A stretch of 64,000 nt of DNA, from the NCBI GenBank assembly GCA_003970805.2, contig CP051152.1:930001-994000 (forward strand), written 5' to 3'. Shown piece by piece: positions 30,379-40,774 of the stretch. Made by a program: the position numbers and the translations under genes. How positions within the stretch are numbered: position 1 is the stretch's first letter; each line of letters opens with the position of its first letter. Under the pieces are notes generated by a model. It did no database searches. It saw only the letters and a program-made list of their open reading frames with translations, and was not told where the DNA came from. Source of the DNA: Undibacterium piscinae (GTDB lineage Bacteria > Pseudomonadota > Gammaproteobacteria > Burkholderiales > Burkholderiaceae_D).

Positions 30379-32964
30379 TTAGGGCGCAGTCTTAAACACC
30401 AGATTGCCATTCTCAACATCAATCATGATGACGTCTTTCGGACCAAACTTGCCTTGCAAGATCAACTTCGACAAACTGTTCTCTATCTGTTGCTGTATCG
30501 CGCGTTTGAGTGGCCTTGCACCATACACGGGGTCGAAGCCAGCTTCGGCAATCTTGAGTAAAGCGGCGTCGCTTACCTGTAAGCCCATCTCCATTTGCGC
30601 CAGACGTTTGCCCAAGACATCAAGCTGTATCTTGGCGATCGCGCCGATATTCTTGGCGTCGAGCGCATGGAATACCACGATTTCATCAATGCGGTTAATG
30701 AACTCAGGACGGAAATGCGTCTTCACCTCGCCCATCACGGCCATCTTGATGACTTCCGGTTCACTGCCTTCCATTGCCTGTATCTGATGCGAGCCCAGAT
30801 TCGAGGTCATGACAATCACCGTGTTTTTGAAGTCTACCGTGCGCCCCTGACCATCCGTCATACGACCGTCATCGAGCACTTGCAGCAAGACGTTAAACAC
30901 ATCGTGATGCGCCTTTTCGACTTCATCAAGCAAAATCACGCTATAGGGTTTGCGGCGCACCGCTTCAGTCAGGTAACCACCCTCTTCATAGCCCACGTAG
31001 CCAGGTGGCGCGCCGATCAACCGGGCGACCGAATGTTTCTCCATGAATTCACTCATATCGATACGGATCAAGGACTCTTCTGTATCGAACATGAAACTCG
31101 CCAAAGCCTTACACAACTCGGTCTTACCTACCCCGGTTGGCCCAAGGAACAGGAAAGAACCATACGGCCGGCCAGGGTCACCAAGACCAGCGCGCGAACG
31201 GCGGATCGCATCAGACACCGCCCCTATCGCCTCATGCTGACCGACCACACGCTTATGCAAGGCGTCTTCCATCTGCAATAATTTTTCACGCTCACCCTGC
31301 ATCATGCGCGACACCGGAATCCCGGTAGCACGTGAGACGATTTCGGCGATTTCTTCCGCGCCGACCTGAGTGCGCAAGAGCTTGAGCTTGGCACCACCGG
31401 CTTCCTGGTGTTTATCGGCTTGCTTGAGTTGCGCTTCCAGTTCCGGCATACGGCCATACTGCAATTCGGACATCGCCTGCCAGTCACCCTTGCGCTTGGC
31501 CTCGTCCATTTGCAGCCGCACTTTTTCTATTTCTTCCTTGATGTGGGTACTGCCTTGCACCGTGGCTTTTTCGGCCTTCCAGACTTCTTCCAGATCAGCG
31601 TATTCGCGCGAGAGCTTGGCGATTTCGTCTTCGATCAATACCAGGCGCTTTTTCGAACCCTCATCTTTTTCGCGCTTGACAGCCTCTTTTTCTATCTTCA
31701 GCTGTATCAGACGGCGATCAAGTTTATCCATGACCTCGGGTTTGGAGTCGATCTCTATCTTGATCTTGGCAGCGGCCTCGTCGATCAGATCGATCGCCTT
31801 GTCCGGTAAAAAGCGGTCGGTGATATAACGATGCGACAATTCTGCCGCAGCCACAATCGCCGGATCGGTAATATCGACGCCATGATGGACCTCATATTTC
31901 TCTTGCAGGCCGCGCAAGATCGCGATAGTCGCCTCTACGCTAGGCTCATCGACGATAATCTTCTGGAAGCGGCGTTCCAGCGCGGCGTCTTTCTCTATGT
32001 ATTTGCGATATTCATCGAGCGTGGTTGCGCCTACGCAATGCAACTCACCGCGCGCCAAGGCAGGTTTGAGCATATTGCCGGCATCCATCGCGCCTTCCGC
32101 CTTCCCGGCACCGACCATGGTATGGAGCTCATCGATGAAGACGATGGTCTGCCCTTCATCCATAGCAATCTCTTTCAAGACCGCCTTCAGACGCTCTTCA
32201 AATTCACCGCGAAACTTGGCACCAGCGAGCAAGGCTGCCATATCCAGCGACAATACGCGTTTGGACTTAAGACTGTCCGGCACTTCGCCGTTGACGATGC
32301 GCTGCGCCAAACCTTCGACGATAGCGGTCTTGCCGACGCCAGGTTCACCGATTAACACAGGATTATTTTTGCTGCGACGCTGCAGGATCTGGATAGCGCG
32401 ACGGATTTCATCATCGCGACCTATCACAGGATCAAGCTTACCCAAGCGGGCACGTTCAGTCAGATCGAGCGTGTATTTTTTGAGGGCCTCGCGCTGGCCT
32501 TCGGCCTCTTGCGAATCGACTTTAGCGCCACCGCGCACCGAACTAATCGCCGCTTCCAGTGCCTTGCGGGTCAGGCCGTTCTCGCGCACCAGTTTGCCGG
32601 CTTCCGATTTATCATCGGCCAAAGCGAGCAAAATCATTTCGCTGGCCAGGAATTCATCACCGCGTTTCAGCGACTCTTTTTCGGCCAGATTGAGCAAACC
32701 AGTCAGTTCGCGCCCTATCTGCACCAGCCCGTCAGTACCGGACACCTTGGCCAGGCGATCTACCGCACTTTTGAGTCCATTACCAAGACTAGTGACATTG
32801 ACGCCAGCCCTTTGCAGTAAAGAGCGGGCGCTGCCATCATCCTGATTAAGCAAGGCCAATAGCAAATGTACCGGTTCTATGTACTGGTTATCATTACCTA
32901 CCGCCTGGCTTTGCGCATCTGCCAATGCCTCTTGCAACTTAGTCGTCAACTTATCTAAACGCAT
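30379..32964 (-). CDS. clpB: ClpB disaggregase (Hsp100)
   Basis: 861 residues, full length. It has an N-terminal Clp repeat domain, a first AAA+ module (Walker A GEPGVGKT near residue 206, [10 protein letters not shown]), the long coiled-coil M domain (about 410-530) that docks DnaK, and a second AAA+ module (GPTGVGKTE near 605). ClpB threads aggregated proteins with DnaKJE. A near-perfect sigma-32 promoter lies 50-80 bases upstream. The gene is alone in its unit. Confidence 0.96.
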   Translation of the reverse strand: MRLDKLTTKLQEALADAQSQAVGNDNQYIEPVHLLLALLNQDDGSARSLLQRAGVNVTSLGNGLKSAVDRLAKVSGTDGLVQIGRELTGLLNLAEKESLKRGDEFLASEMILLALADDKSEAGKLVRENGLTRKALEAAISSVRGGAKVDSQEAEGQREALKKYTLDLTERARLGKLDPVIGRDDEIRRAIQILQRRSKNNPVLIGEPGVGKTAIVEGLAQRIVNGEVPDSLKSKRVLSLDMAALLAGAKFRGEFEERLKAVLKEIAMDEGQTIVFIDELHTMVGAGKAEGAMDAGNMLKPALARGELHCVGATTLDEYRKYIEKDAALERRFQKIIVDEPSVEATIAILRGLQEKYEVHHGVDITDPAIVAAAELSHRYITDRFLPDKAIDLIDEAAAKIKIEIDSKPEVMDKLDRRLIQLKIEKEAVKREKDEGSKKRLVLIEDEIAKLSREYADLEEVWKAEKATVQGSTHIKEEIEKVRLQMDEAKRKGDWQAMSELQYGRMPELEAQLKQADKHQEAGGAKLKLLRTQVGAEEIAEIVSRATGIPVSRMMQGEREKLLQMEDALHKRVVGQHEAIGAVSDAIRRSRAGLGDPGRPYGSFLFLGPTGVGKTELCKALASFMFDTEESLIRIDMSEFMEKHSVARLIGAPPGYVGYEEGGYLTEAVRRKPYSVILLDEVEKAHHDVFNVLLQVLDDGRMTDGQGRTVDFKNTVIVMTSNLGSHQIQAMEGSEPEVIKMAVMGEVKTHFRPEFINRIDEIVVFHALDAKNIGAIAKIQLDVLGKRLAQMEMGLQVSDAALLKIAEAGFDPVYGARPLKRAIQQQIENSLSKLILQGKFGPKDVIMIDVENGNLVFKTAP

Positions 32965-33016
32965 GACCGCTCCTTGTGGATAGTACCGATAATCTAAGAA
33001 TCATTTCTTATCAACT

Positions 33017-33044
33017 AGATTAGGATACCGGAGCGCTTTTCAAG
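33017..33044 (-). promoter_or_regulatory. sigma-32 heat-shock promoter of clpB
   Basis: On the minus strand an exact CTTGAAA -35 (33038-33044) is followed after 13 bases by CCTAATCT (33017-33024), close to the CCCCATNT -10. Position and spacing fit RpoH control. Confidence 0.75.
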
Positions 33045-33095
33045 AACAAAAATAGACAATACTTTGCGTTGACGCAAATGCAAGCGGCGAGAGGC

Positions 33096-34070
33096 TTATA
33101 AAAACTTGCCGTGGCTCTTGAATTGCTCAGTTGCACGTACCAATTCGGCAGCAATTCCAGGCTCCATCGCCGCATGTCCGGCGTCACCGATGACATGGTA
33201 TTTTGCCGCCGGCCAAGCCTGATGCAGGCGGTAAGCGGAAACCGGCGGGCAAATCACGTCATAGCGTCCCTGCACAATCACCGCCGGCAAATGGCTGATC
33301 TTGTCGATATGCTTGATCAGCTGGTCTTCTTCCATGAAGGCGGCATTGAGCATGTAATGCGCTTCGAGCCGGCCTATGCCGAGGCTGACTTCATCGGACT
33401 CAAAATCGGCGATGGCTTGGGCCTGAGGCTCCAGAAACAGACAGGAACCTTCATAACGGCTCCAGTTGCGCGCCGCTTCCATGTAAATCGCAGGATCGTC
33501 GCAGAACAGGCGCTTGACATAGGCTTGCAGTAAATCACCGCGCTCTTCCGGCGGAATGGCATCGGCAAAGCGCTGATGCACTTCCGGGTAGAAATTTTTC
33601 ATGCCGTTGACGAACCAATCGACTTCGCCCTTGGTACACAAGAAAATGCCGCGCAACACAAAACCCAGGCAAGCCTGCGGATGCGCTTCGCCATAGGCCA
33701 AGGCCAGCGTCGAACCCCAGGAACCGCCGAACACCAGCCACTGGGATATGCCCAACATCGCACGAATTTTTTCTATATCGTCTATCAGCAAGGCGGTGGT
33801 GTTTTGGCGATACTCACCCAAAGGCGCGGATTTACCGGCACCACGCTGATCGAATAAGACGATGCGGTAATGGGCCGGATCGAAAAAGCGCCGGTGCCCG
33901 GGCGAGGTGCCGCCGCCAGGTCCGCCATGCAAGAACAGTACCGGTTGCCCGTCCGGATTGCCGCACTCTTCCCAATACAGGGTATGCAAGTCATCGACTT
34001 CCAGCATGCCATGGCGGTATGGTTCTATAGCGGGGAATAATGAGGTATTGAGCAAGCTAGTTTCTGACAT
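33096..34070 (-). CDS. pip: proline iminopeptidase (alpha/beta hydrolase, S33)
   Basis: 324 residues. Features are the oxyanion HGGPGGG, the nucleophile elbow GGSWGS, the DQRGAGKS strand and the catalytic His in GDAGHAAMEPG. It removes N-terminal proline from peptides in the cytoplasm. It lies between crcB and clpB on the same strand, about 110 bases after crcB, and probably has its own promoter. Confidence 0.9.
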   Translation of the reverse strand: MSETSLLNTSLFPAIEPYRHGMLEVDDLHTLYWEECGNPDGQPVLFLHGGPGGGTSPGHRRFFDPAHYRIVLFDQRGAGKSAPLGEYRQNTTALLIDDIEKIRAMLGISQWLVFGGSWGSTLALAYGEAHPQACLGFVLRGIFLCTKGEVDWFVNGMKNFYPEVHQRFADAIPPEERGDLLQAYVKRLFCDDPAIYMEAARNWSRYEGSCLFLEPQAQAIADFESDEVSLGIGRLEAHYMLNAAFMEEDQLIKHIDKISHLPAVIVQGRYDVICPPVSAYRLHQAWPAAKYHVIGDAGHAAMEPGIAAELVRATEQFKSHGKFL

Positions 34071-34150
34071 GATGATCTCTATCGTTTTGTAATACTGGAG
34101 AGGGGTATTTTAAATGGCGCAAGCAAACAAAGCGTAACAGGCGAATTTTA

Positions 34151-34186
34151 ACCCATACTCCCTCTCAGACTCTTATATGAGGGCTA
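34151..34186. other. short hairpin past crcB, possibly related to the 80-bp element
   Basis: actccctc and gagggctagt pair around about 15 bases immediately after the crcB stop on the minus strand. The left edge atactccctc resembles the left end of the 80-bp elements. The resemblance is short and may be chance. Confidence 0.3.
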
Positions 34187-34567
34187 GTGGCTGAGCGCCC
34201 GCCAACTGGCAAATCCGGCAAAACAAAACAGGATGGAGCCCAGCAAATGCAGCAGGCTATGCCCTAGCGCCCAGGCAAACTCCCCCTTTTGCAACATGCC
34301 CATGGATTCGGCCGAGAACGTAGAAAACGTCGTCAGCCCACCTAAAAAGCCAGTCACCACCAGCAAGCGCCATTCAGGTGAGAGATGCGGAAAATCCGCG
34401 AAAAATGCGACCGCAATACCGATCAGATAGCCACCACCAAGGTTAGCCAGCAAAGTACCCAGGGGCAAGCCCAGATGCACAGGGTTTAGCCATAGCGAGA
34501 GCGCCCAGCGCAACCAGGCGCCGCATGCGGCACCCGCTCCTACTGCCAGTAGCGCTAAGCCACTCAT
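34184..34567 (-). CDS. crcB: fluoride channel CrcB/Fluc
   Basis: 127 residues with four membrane helices, an N-terminal [10 protein letters not shown], and the pore motif TTFSTFSAE. Fluc proteins form dual-topology dimers that release fluoride. Its ATG overlaps the moaE stop (ATGA), so translation is coupled to the molybdopterin genes. No fluoride riboswitch is possible in the absent leader. Confidence 0.92.
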   Translation of the reverse strand: MSGLALLAVGAGAACGAWLRWALSLWLNPVHLGLPLGTLLANLGGGYLIGIAVAFFADFPHLSPEWRLLVVTGFLGGLTTFSTFSAESMGMLQKGEFAWALGHSLLHLLGSILFCFAGFASWRALSH

Positions 34568-35055
34568 GCGTCAAGCTGCGTACCGGCATTGCTCCCGCCA
34601 GCTTGAGCGCCCCATTTTGCCAGCGCAGTATCATCGGTCTCGCGCGCATCGACCCAGCGTTCGCCTTGCGGGGTCTGCTCTTTCTTCCAGAACGGCGCTT
34701 CGGTCTTGAGGTAATCCATAATGAACTCGCAGGCGGCAAACGCCTCACCGCGATGCGCCGAAGCCACCGCCACCAGCACGATCTGATCCAGCGGCAGCAA
34801 GGCGCCAACCCGATGTATCACCAGAGTGTCCATCAAAACCCAACGCTGATTGGCTTGCGCGACGATCTGGCTTAACGCTTTCTCGGTCATACCCGGATAA
34901 TGTTCCAGCTCCATCGCATGCACATCCAGACCGTCATTGAGATCACGCACCACGCCGACAAAACTCACGACGGCGCCGACTGCGGGATTATTCGCCCGCA
35001 GTTTAGCCACTTCGGTGCTGAGATCAAAGTCTTCGGTTTGTACAAAAATCGCCAT
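34564..35055 (-). CDS. moaE: molybdopterin synthase large subunit
   Basis: 163 residues. MoaE stretches [38 protein letters not shown] and the active-site EEF/Lys region ([16 protein letters not shown]) are visible. With MoaD it converts precursor Z to molybdopterin. It lies 15 bases after the moaD frame end as written, upstream of and overlapping crcB. Confidence 0.93.
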   Translation of the reverse strand: MAIFVQTEDFDLSTEVAKLRANNPAVGAVVSFVGVVRDLNDGLDVHAMELEHYPGMTEKALSQIVAQANQRWVLMDTLVIHRVGALLPLDQIVLVAVASAHRGEAFAACEFIMDYLKTEAPFWKKEQTPQGERWVDARETDDTALAKWGAQAGGSNAGTQLDA

Positions 35056-35129
35056 TATTTTTTCTCTAGATTAACTGTGTATTTCTACGCTCAACACCTG
35101 AAACCTTAGCCGCCCTAAAGTCCACGTAC

Positions 35130-35388
35130 TTAGCCTCCGGTCACCGGAGGAAAAAAACGCCACTTCCGCGCCATCGGCGATCAGCGTATCAGCGTTTGTC
35201 ATCTGCTGATTGTAAGCCATGCGCAAAGAGCGTCCTTCCCCCAGCACTTCGGCCCAGACATCACCGCGAGCGATCAGCCATTGCCGCACGTCGCCGACAG
35301 TTTTTACCTGCTCCGGTAATTCCACAGTCTCTTCCGAGCGCTCCAGGCTCTCACGCACACTGGCAAAAAAACGTAATTGAATTTTCAT
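35130..35388 (-). CDS. moaD: molybdopterin synthase small subunit, frame broken before the GG tail
   Basis: A ubiquitin-fold MoaD (start MKIQLRFFASVRE). Function needs the C-terminal Gly-Gly that is thiocarboxylated. As written, seven T (A-run 35151-35157) shift the frame and the protein reads on to 105 residues without GG. With six T it ends FFPPVTGG and stops at 35130, 85 residues, the normal form. I annotate the corrected end. Either a sequencing error or a disabling mutation. Confidence 0.85.
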
Positions 35389-35403
35389 GTTGATATTTAC
35401 TTT

Positions 35404-36117
35404 TCAATTCATTAAAGCGCTAAACGGGATAAATGTGACGCTGTCGCCAGCCGCGATGGTCTGCCCGGGAGCCAGATCTATCAAGCCATCGCCCCAGACC
35501 GTCGAGGTCAGCACAGCCGAACTCTGGTTGGCAAACAGATCCAAGCCGCCCTGCGCATTGATGCGGGCACGCAGGAATTCATTGCGGCGATCCGGCTTAC
35601 TCCAGGCGAAATCAGCGCGCATCGTATATCGCTGCGGCGCGACTTGCTGCACCCCTTGCATACGCAGGATGAAGGGTCGCACAAACAATAGGAAAGTAAC
35701 AAAGCTAGATACCGGATTGCCCGGCAGGCCAAGGAAAAATGCGGTATCGGTTGGCGCCGCAGACTGCCTGAACACTTCGCCAAAGGCCAGCGGCTTACCC
35801 GGCTTGACCGCGATCTGCCACATAGTTAAGCGCCCTTCGGCCTCAACTGCCGGCTTGATATGATCTTCCTCTCCGACCGAGACACCGCCGGAAGTGATGA
35901 TCAGATCATGCTCTTGTGCCGCCAGCCTTAAGGTGGAACGGGTCGCTTCCAGGCTATCGGGAACAATGCCGTAATCGCTTACGCTACAGCCGAGGTTTTC
36001 CAGCAGGCCGGTCAGCAAGAAACGGTTGGAATTGTAAATGGCGCCGGGTTTCAGGTCTTCGCCCGGCATGGTCAGTTCATCACCGGTAAAAAATACCGCC
36101 ACACGCAGTTTGCGCAA
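35404..36117 (-). pseudogene. moeA: molybdopterin molybdotransferase, first two domains missing
   Basis: The 237 residues cover the molybdenum-insertion domain (FFTGDEL, TSGGVSVGEEDH, LGLPGNPVS) and the C-terminal beta domain IV. MoeA is normally about 400 residues. Domains I and II, about 170 residues, are absent. The frame begins at a TTG at 36115-36117, and in-frame TAA TAA TAA-like codons lie just upstream. The break at about 36120 is next to the PHA genes, so a rearrangement or assembly join replaced the 5' half. Confidence 0.8.
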
Positions 36118-36123
36118 TTTGGG

Positions 36124-36273
36124 TTAGGCTTATTACTTGCGGCGGGAGAAATGACAGATGTTTCTAGGGACATGATAAGAAGAAGAGGTACAAAGCAATC
36201 CGCTATTGTACCTGTTCCTTGAAGCAGTGCTATAAAGCTTAGGCGTTTTTACTGTCAGCAAGACAGTTTCTGA
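36124..36273. other. gap between moeA fragment and phaR
   Basis: No coding sequence was recognised. A perfect 8-bp stem (aggtacaa 36186-36193 with ttgtacct 36206-36213) is present. It lacks a T-run, but could end phaR transcription weakly. Confidence 0.4.
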
Positions 36274-36825
36274 CTATTTCTTTTTATCTTCCGAAACAAA
36301 CGGGAAGGCAAACATCGTCTTGGATTGGTTTTGCATTTGCTCTTGCATCTGCACAAACAAATTTTTACTCTGATCAATATAGTTACCCATCATGCCTTGC
36401 ATCATTGGGCCTTGCACGTTCATAAACTGCGTCCACATCTCAGGACTAAAAGCTTTACCCTCATAAGTTCCGCTAGTATTTTCGGTCAGCTTATTTTGAA
36501 TATCAATAAAAGCCTGGATATTTTTCTCCAGATACGACCCCATCATGCCTTGCATAGCATGGCCGTAGTAGCGAATAATCTGCGCCAGCGCCACACTAGA
36601 AAACATAGGTGCGCCCCCCGCTTCCGCTTCCAAAATAATCTGAAGCAAAATCATACGGGTAAGATCCTCACCCGTCTTGGCATCAACCACAGCAAAATCG
36701 TCGCTATCCAACACAAACTGTTTAACATCAACCAAAGTAATGTAACTACTGGTCTGCGTGTCATACAAGCGGCGATTTGGATATTTTTTAATCAAATGCT
36801 GGGTTGTTCTTTTTACGCTATTCAT
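36274..36825 (-). CDS. phaR: PHA synthesis repressor PhaR
   Basis: 183 residues from the ATG at 36825 (GAGA upstream; a TTG ten codons earlier is less likely). The N-terminal PHB/PHA accumulation DNA-binding domain is clear (IKKYPNRRLYDTQTSSYITL), followed by PHB_acc repeats (YYGHAMQGMMGSYLEKN). PhaR binds both DNA and PHA granules and represses phasin genes and itself. It follows phaB on the same strand, but a strong terminator separates them. Confidence 0.92.
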   Translation of the reverse strand: MNSVKRTTQHLIKKYPNRRLYDTQTSSYITLVDVKQFVLDSDDFAVVDAKTGEDLTRMILLQIILEAEAGGAPMFSSVALAQIIRYYGHAMQGMMGSYLEKNIQAFIDIQNKLTENTSGTYEGKAFSPEMWTQFMNVQGPMMQGMMGNYIDQSKNLFVQMQEQMQNQSKTMFAFPFVSEDKKK

Positions 36826-36982
36826 TAAAATCTCATTTGATAAATCTGCAAGCAAAAATCCTTGGCAAAAATCACTGCCTTTTGAATTATGCCAAACCCA
36901 AGCAAACTGTGCACACTCCCATCAACTGGAAAATACACTCGTTTGGTTGTCCCCTAAATATTTATATATTTTGTTTTATGTT

Positions 36983-37020
36983 AAAAAAATACCCACCGAA
37001 ACAAAAACATCTCGGTGGGT
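36983..37020 (-). terminator. intrinsic terminator of phaB
   Basis: Stem acccaccga/tcggtgggt, followed on the minus strand by a run of seven T. It isolates phaR from phaC-phaB. Confidence 0.9.
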
Positions 37021-37111
37021 ACTATTCTACCGCACTGCGGCATGTGCACTGCAATAATGTTGCAGATTATCTCACTTAAGAATTACGCATTACACGTAAA
37101 GCCGGGAGACA

Positions 37112-37852
37112 TTAGCCCATATGCAAACCACCGTTAATGGAGAAATCTGAACCTGTCGCATAACCACCTTCATCAGAAGCAATCCATGCCACGATAGATG
37201 CGATTTCATCAGGTTCAGCCAAGCGCTTGACAGGGATACCGGCAACAATTTTTTCCAGAACATCAGGGCGAATGGCTTTCACCATATCGGTACCAACGTA
37301 GCCAGGAGAAACCGTATTTACCGTCACGCCTTTTGTTGCCACTTCCTGGGCTAAAGACATAGAAAAACCGTGAATACCCGCTTTTGCAGTGGAATAATTG
37401 GTTTGCCCGAATTGACCTTTTTGCCCGTTCACAGAAGAAATATTAATAATACGACCCCAACCGCGATCGACCATTCCCTCAATGACTTGCTTGGTAACAT
37501 TGAACAGGGAATTCAGATTGGTATCCATAACCGCATCCCAATCCGCCTTACTCATCTTGCGGAATTGTCCGTCGCGAGTAATCCCGGCGTTATTGACAAG
37601 AACATCAACTTCACCAATTTCTGCCCTGACCTTATCAAAAGCTGCCTTAGTTGACTCCCAGTCAGAAACATTGCCCTCAGAAGCGTGAATGTCATAGCCT
37701 TCAGCGCGCATATCCGCTAACCATTTATCCTTACGGGCAGAATTCGGACCACAGCCCGCAACAACTGTATAACCATCCCGGCACAGTCGTTTACAGATCG
37801 GAGTCCCTATTCCACCCATACCACCGGTTACATATGCAATTCGTTTTGACAT
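37112..37852 (-). CDS. phaB: NADPH-dependent acetoacetyl-CoA reductase
   Basis: 246 residues, an SDR with VTGGMGGIG, NNAGITRD and catalytic Tyr-Lys in NYSTAKAG. It ends SINGGLHMG, as PhaB does. It makes (R)-3-hydroxybutyryl-CoA for PHB. It lies 80 bases downstream of phaC. The beta-ketothiolase phaA, often between them, is not in this window. Confidence 0.95.
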   Translation of the reverse strand: MSKRIAYVTGGMGGIGTPICKRLCRDGYTVVAGCGPNSARKDKWLADMRAEGYDIHASEGNVSDWESTKAAFDKVRAEIGEVDVLVNNAGITRDGQFRKMSKADWDAVMDTNLNSLFNVTKQVIEGMVDRGWGRIINISSVNGQKGQFGQTNYSTAKAGIHGFSMSLAQEVATKGVTVNTVSPGYVGTDMVKAIRPDVLEKIVAGIPVKRLAEPDEIASIVAWIASDEGGYATGSDFSINGGLHMG

Positions 37853-37932
37853 TCTTTATCTCCAAATTTGATATTAAAATAATCTACTATTACTCTGCAT
37901 TTCCCTACGACTACGACTGCCACTTCTATTTT

Positions 37933-39648
37933 TTACGCCCTTACCGCAACATAGCGGCCTGGCGCCGACTCAATCGACTGGTACAAAGCATTCCCTGCTT
38001 TCGAAGGCGCTTTCACCATTTTGCCACCATGATCAGCCAAAAATCCTGACCACTCCGGCCACCAACTACCAACATGCTCAGTCGCACCTTCAAGCCAGGC
38101 TTGAGGAGTTACCGCCACTTGCGGATTAGTCCAGTAACTTCTTTTCTTTTTGGCAGGAGGATTAACCACCCCGGCAATATGCCCGGAAGCACCAAGAATA
38201 AAGCGGTTTCTATTTTTTCCCTTGACATTAAGCAAGTCACAAGATGAAAAAGCCGCTTCCCACGGAACAATATGATCTTCACGGGAACCATAAATAAACG
38301 CAGGAGCATTGATCTTACCGAGGTCAACCTTACTACCGGCAACAGTCAGAGTACCTGCTTGCTTCAAGCCATTTTCGAGGTAAGTATTGCGCAGATACCA
38401 GCAAAACATTGGCCCTGGCAAATTCGTGCTATCCGCATTCCAATAGAGCAAATCGAATGGCGGGGGCGCCTCACCCTTCAGATAATTTTTCTGCACATAA
38501 GCCCAGACCAGATCGTTGGCACGCAAGCTGGAAAATGTGCTGGCAAGATCACTTCCCGGCAGTAAGCCTCCGCCACCAATTGATTTCTCGCGTTGCGACA
38601 CCTGCTCTTCGTCGATAAAGACATCCAAAATTCCGGTATCGGAAAAATCAAGCAAAGTCGTCAGCAGCGTAAGACTACTTGCAGGATGCTCACCGCGATC
38701 TGCCAACACAGCCAAGGCTGTTGAGGCAATAGTGCCTCCTACGCAAAAGCCAAACATATTAATTTGATCTTGCTTACTGATTTCCTGCACTACATGAATA
38801 GCCTTAATCGCACCATCTTCAATATAGTCATCCCAGGTTACATTTGACATGGAGGCATCGGGATTCGCCCATGAAACCAAGAAGACGGTATGTCCCTGCT
38901 CAACGGCATAACGCACGACTGAGTTTTCAGGTTGCAAATCCAGAATATAAAATTTATTAATGCAAGGGGGAACCATCAACAGCGGTCGCTGATGCACGCT
39001 GGAAGTCAAGGGAGAATACTGAATAAGCTGAAACAAGCTATTTTCAAATACGATAGTTCCCTGTGTGGTCGCGACGTTTTTCCCGATTTGAAAAGCCGAC
39101 TCGTCAGTTTGTGATATGCGCCCTTTTTGCATATCAGCCAACATCATCGAAATTCCCTTTACAAGACTCTCGCCTTTACTCTCAATGAGCTTAGACTGCG
39201 CCTCAGGATTACTGACAAGGAAATTTGCCGGAGACATGGCGTCCACCATTTGCTGGACAGCAAATCGGATTTTTTGTCGCACTTTTTCCGGGGCTTCGAC
39301 AGCTTCTACCATGGACATTAAAAAACGTCCGTTTAGCAGATACGAGGATACGCTATAAGCGTGTGCAGCCTGATTATGCCAATCCGGAGAAGAAAATCGC
39401 TTATCGTGAAATTCCGGTATTTTTGAAGACAAGAAATCTTGCCATAACTTACCAAATTCCAGAGCGTATTCTTGCTGCAATTTCTTCATGATTTCGGGGT
39501 TTATCTCAAGACCTAAGTCCGTCAATGCCTTTGTCATGGGCGCATCGGAGAGCGCCATTGCCGGCTTCATCCATTCCTGCCATTGTTTCTGATTCAAGAT
39601 CTGTGACATCCATTCGGAGTACATAGCTTGAGGATCATAAGTCTTCAT
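37933..39648 (-). CDS. phaC: class I polyhydroxyalkanoate synthase
   Basis: 571 residues. The modified lipase box GFCVGG holds the nucleophile Cys at about residue 302. The catalytic Asp (GSREDHIVPW) and His (GASGHIAGVVNPP) are present. It polymerises 3-hydroxyacyl-CoA on granules. AGGAG lies 6 bases before the ATG. First gene of phaC-phaB. A small plus-strand gene begins about 70 bases behind its start. Confidence 0.95.
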   Translation of the reverse strand: MKTYDPQAMYSEWMSQILNQKQWQEWMKPAMALSDAPMTKALTDLGLEINPEIMKKLQQEYALEFGKLWQDFLSSKIPEFHDKRFSSPDWHNQAAHAYSVSSYLLNGRFLMSMVEAVEAPEKVRQKIRFAVQQMVDAMSPANFLVSNPEAQSKLIESKGESLVKGISMMLADMQKGRISQTDESAFQIGKNVATTQGTIVFENSLFQLIQYSPLTSSVHQRPLLMVPPCINKFYILDLQPENSVVRYAVEQGHTVFLVSWANPDASMSNVTWDDYIEDGAIKAIHVVQEISKQDQINMFGFCVGGTIASTALAVLADRGEHPASSLTLLTTLLDFSDTGILDVFIDEEQVSQREKSIGGGGLLPGSDLASTFSSLRANDLVWAYVQKNYLKGEAPPPFDLLYWNADSTNLPGPMFCWYLRNTYLENGLKQAGTLTVAGSKVDLGKINAPAFIYGSREDHIVPWEAAFSSCDLLNVKGKNRNRFILGASGHIAGVVNPPAKKKRSYWTNPQVAVTPQAWLEGATEHVGSWWPEWSGFLADHGGKMVKAPSKAGNALYQSIESAPGRYVAVRA

Positions 39649-39718
39649 GCGGTTCTCCTGTTTTTCGCGTATCGTTACGTTTCAATTCGAGCATACCATT
39701 CCAGGGACTTCTGAGTTT

Positions 39719-39976
39719 ATGTTTATTAATATTATCGCAATTGCTTGGACCTACGTTGTTTTATTAATGTCCGCCACGGAACCTTCATTCATTGCAGGCA
39801 TGATGACGTTCATATTTTATTGCGCCCTACCTTTATCAATTTCCATCTATTTACTAGGCACACCACAAAGGAAAAAACTGCGAAAGAGCACGCTACAATC
39901 TCAAATCTCTATAGTAAGCGAAATAGAAGAAACTAAAAATACTTCCCCTAATAACAACATTAGGGAAAATACTTAA
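39719..39976 (+). CDS. small conserved-looking membrane protein
   Basis: 85 residues from the ATG at 39719. Two hydrophobic helices (about residues 2-20 and 25-48) are followed by a basic KKLRK stretch and a charged Ser/Asn tail. The stop overlaps the pgeF end on the other strand by four bases. No family recognised. Its compact placement between phaC and pgeF favours a real gene. Confidence 0.5.
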   Translation: MFINIIAIAWTYVVLLMSATEPSFIAGMMTFIFYCALPLSISIYLLGTPQRKKLRKSTLQSQISIVSEIEETKNTSPNNNIRENT

Positions 39977-40774
39977 TCCATCCAAATAACACTTGCCATT
40001 CGCCCCGTAACACCGTCGCGCCTGTAAGAATAAAAATTGTCCGATTCGGTCACCGTACAATGCCCCCCCCCAGACACGCGATCAATCCCCTCACTCAGCA
40101 ATACCGCTCTGGCAAGCCCATAAATGTCTGCCAGATATTTCTCGTCGCCAGCATTGCCTACTTGCTTAGGAATAAAATAATCAGCGGCATTATTAACCAC
40201 GCCACAAAATGCCTGCAAGACATCAGGACCGACCTCAAACTGGCTAGGCCCGATCGCCGGTCCCAGCCATGCAATAATTTCATCACCGCCCACATGAACG
40301 CATTTTTTGCACGGTTTCCTGTAATATTCCGGACGCCAATCCACGCCATCCGGCATGGGCGGCGGCAACAACAGTACCTTGTGTATCTGCAAATAAAACA
40401 GGCAGGCAATCTGCAGTTAACACCGCACAGACCAAGGATTTCTCACTCGAAAAACTAGCGTCGGCGGCGCCACCAGAGCTTGCCTTAGCGACATCAATGG
40501 CGATATTACCATGTATTTGTGACAAGAATATTGCATTAGAAGGTAAATACTTATTCAATTGTCTTCTATTATTAATAACAGCAGAAGACTCATCTCCGAC
40601 ATGATCGCCGAGATTCAATCCGCCATGTCCAATGTCGCCACCAAAAGCGCCGACGCTGAAGCCACCATTTCTCGTGGTGGTAAAAGCGCGCACATTAGAA
40701 GGCAAACCAGTCCAATCCGGGCGTATCACCGGAAAAACGGGGAGATTACCTGGAACCCGCAAATCAATACTCAT
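39973..40774 (-). CDS. pgeF: PgeF/YfiH laccase-domain protein, frame broken by a homopolymer
   Basis: Two frames join into a normal ~266-residue YfiH-family protein. Copper/zinc-site stretches are VLTADCLPVLFAD, AAHAGWRGLASG and WLGPAIGPSQFEVG. The break is at six T (40303-40308). With five, the reading TVQKCVHVGGDE is continuous. These proteins act as purine nucleoside phosphorylase/adenosine deaminase, or correct peptidoglycan precursors. Its ATG overlaps the rluD stop, the usual rluD-pgeF pair. Confidence 0.85.

Noticed and set aside
34568..34600. Fluoride riboswitch before crcB
   Set aside because: crcB overlaps moaE, so there is no leader to hold one.
35071..35129. 105-residue MoaD as the natural protein
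   Set aside because: It loses the Gly-Gly end that defines the family, while removing one T restores both GG and the usual length.
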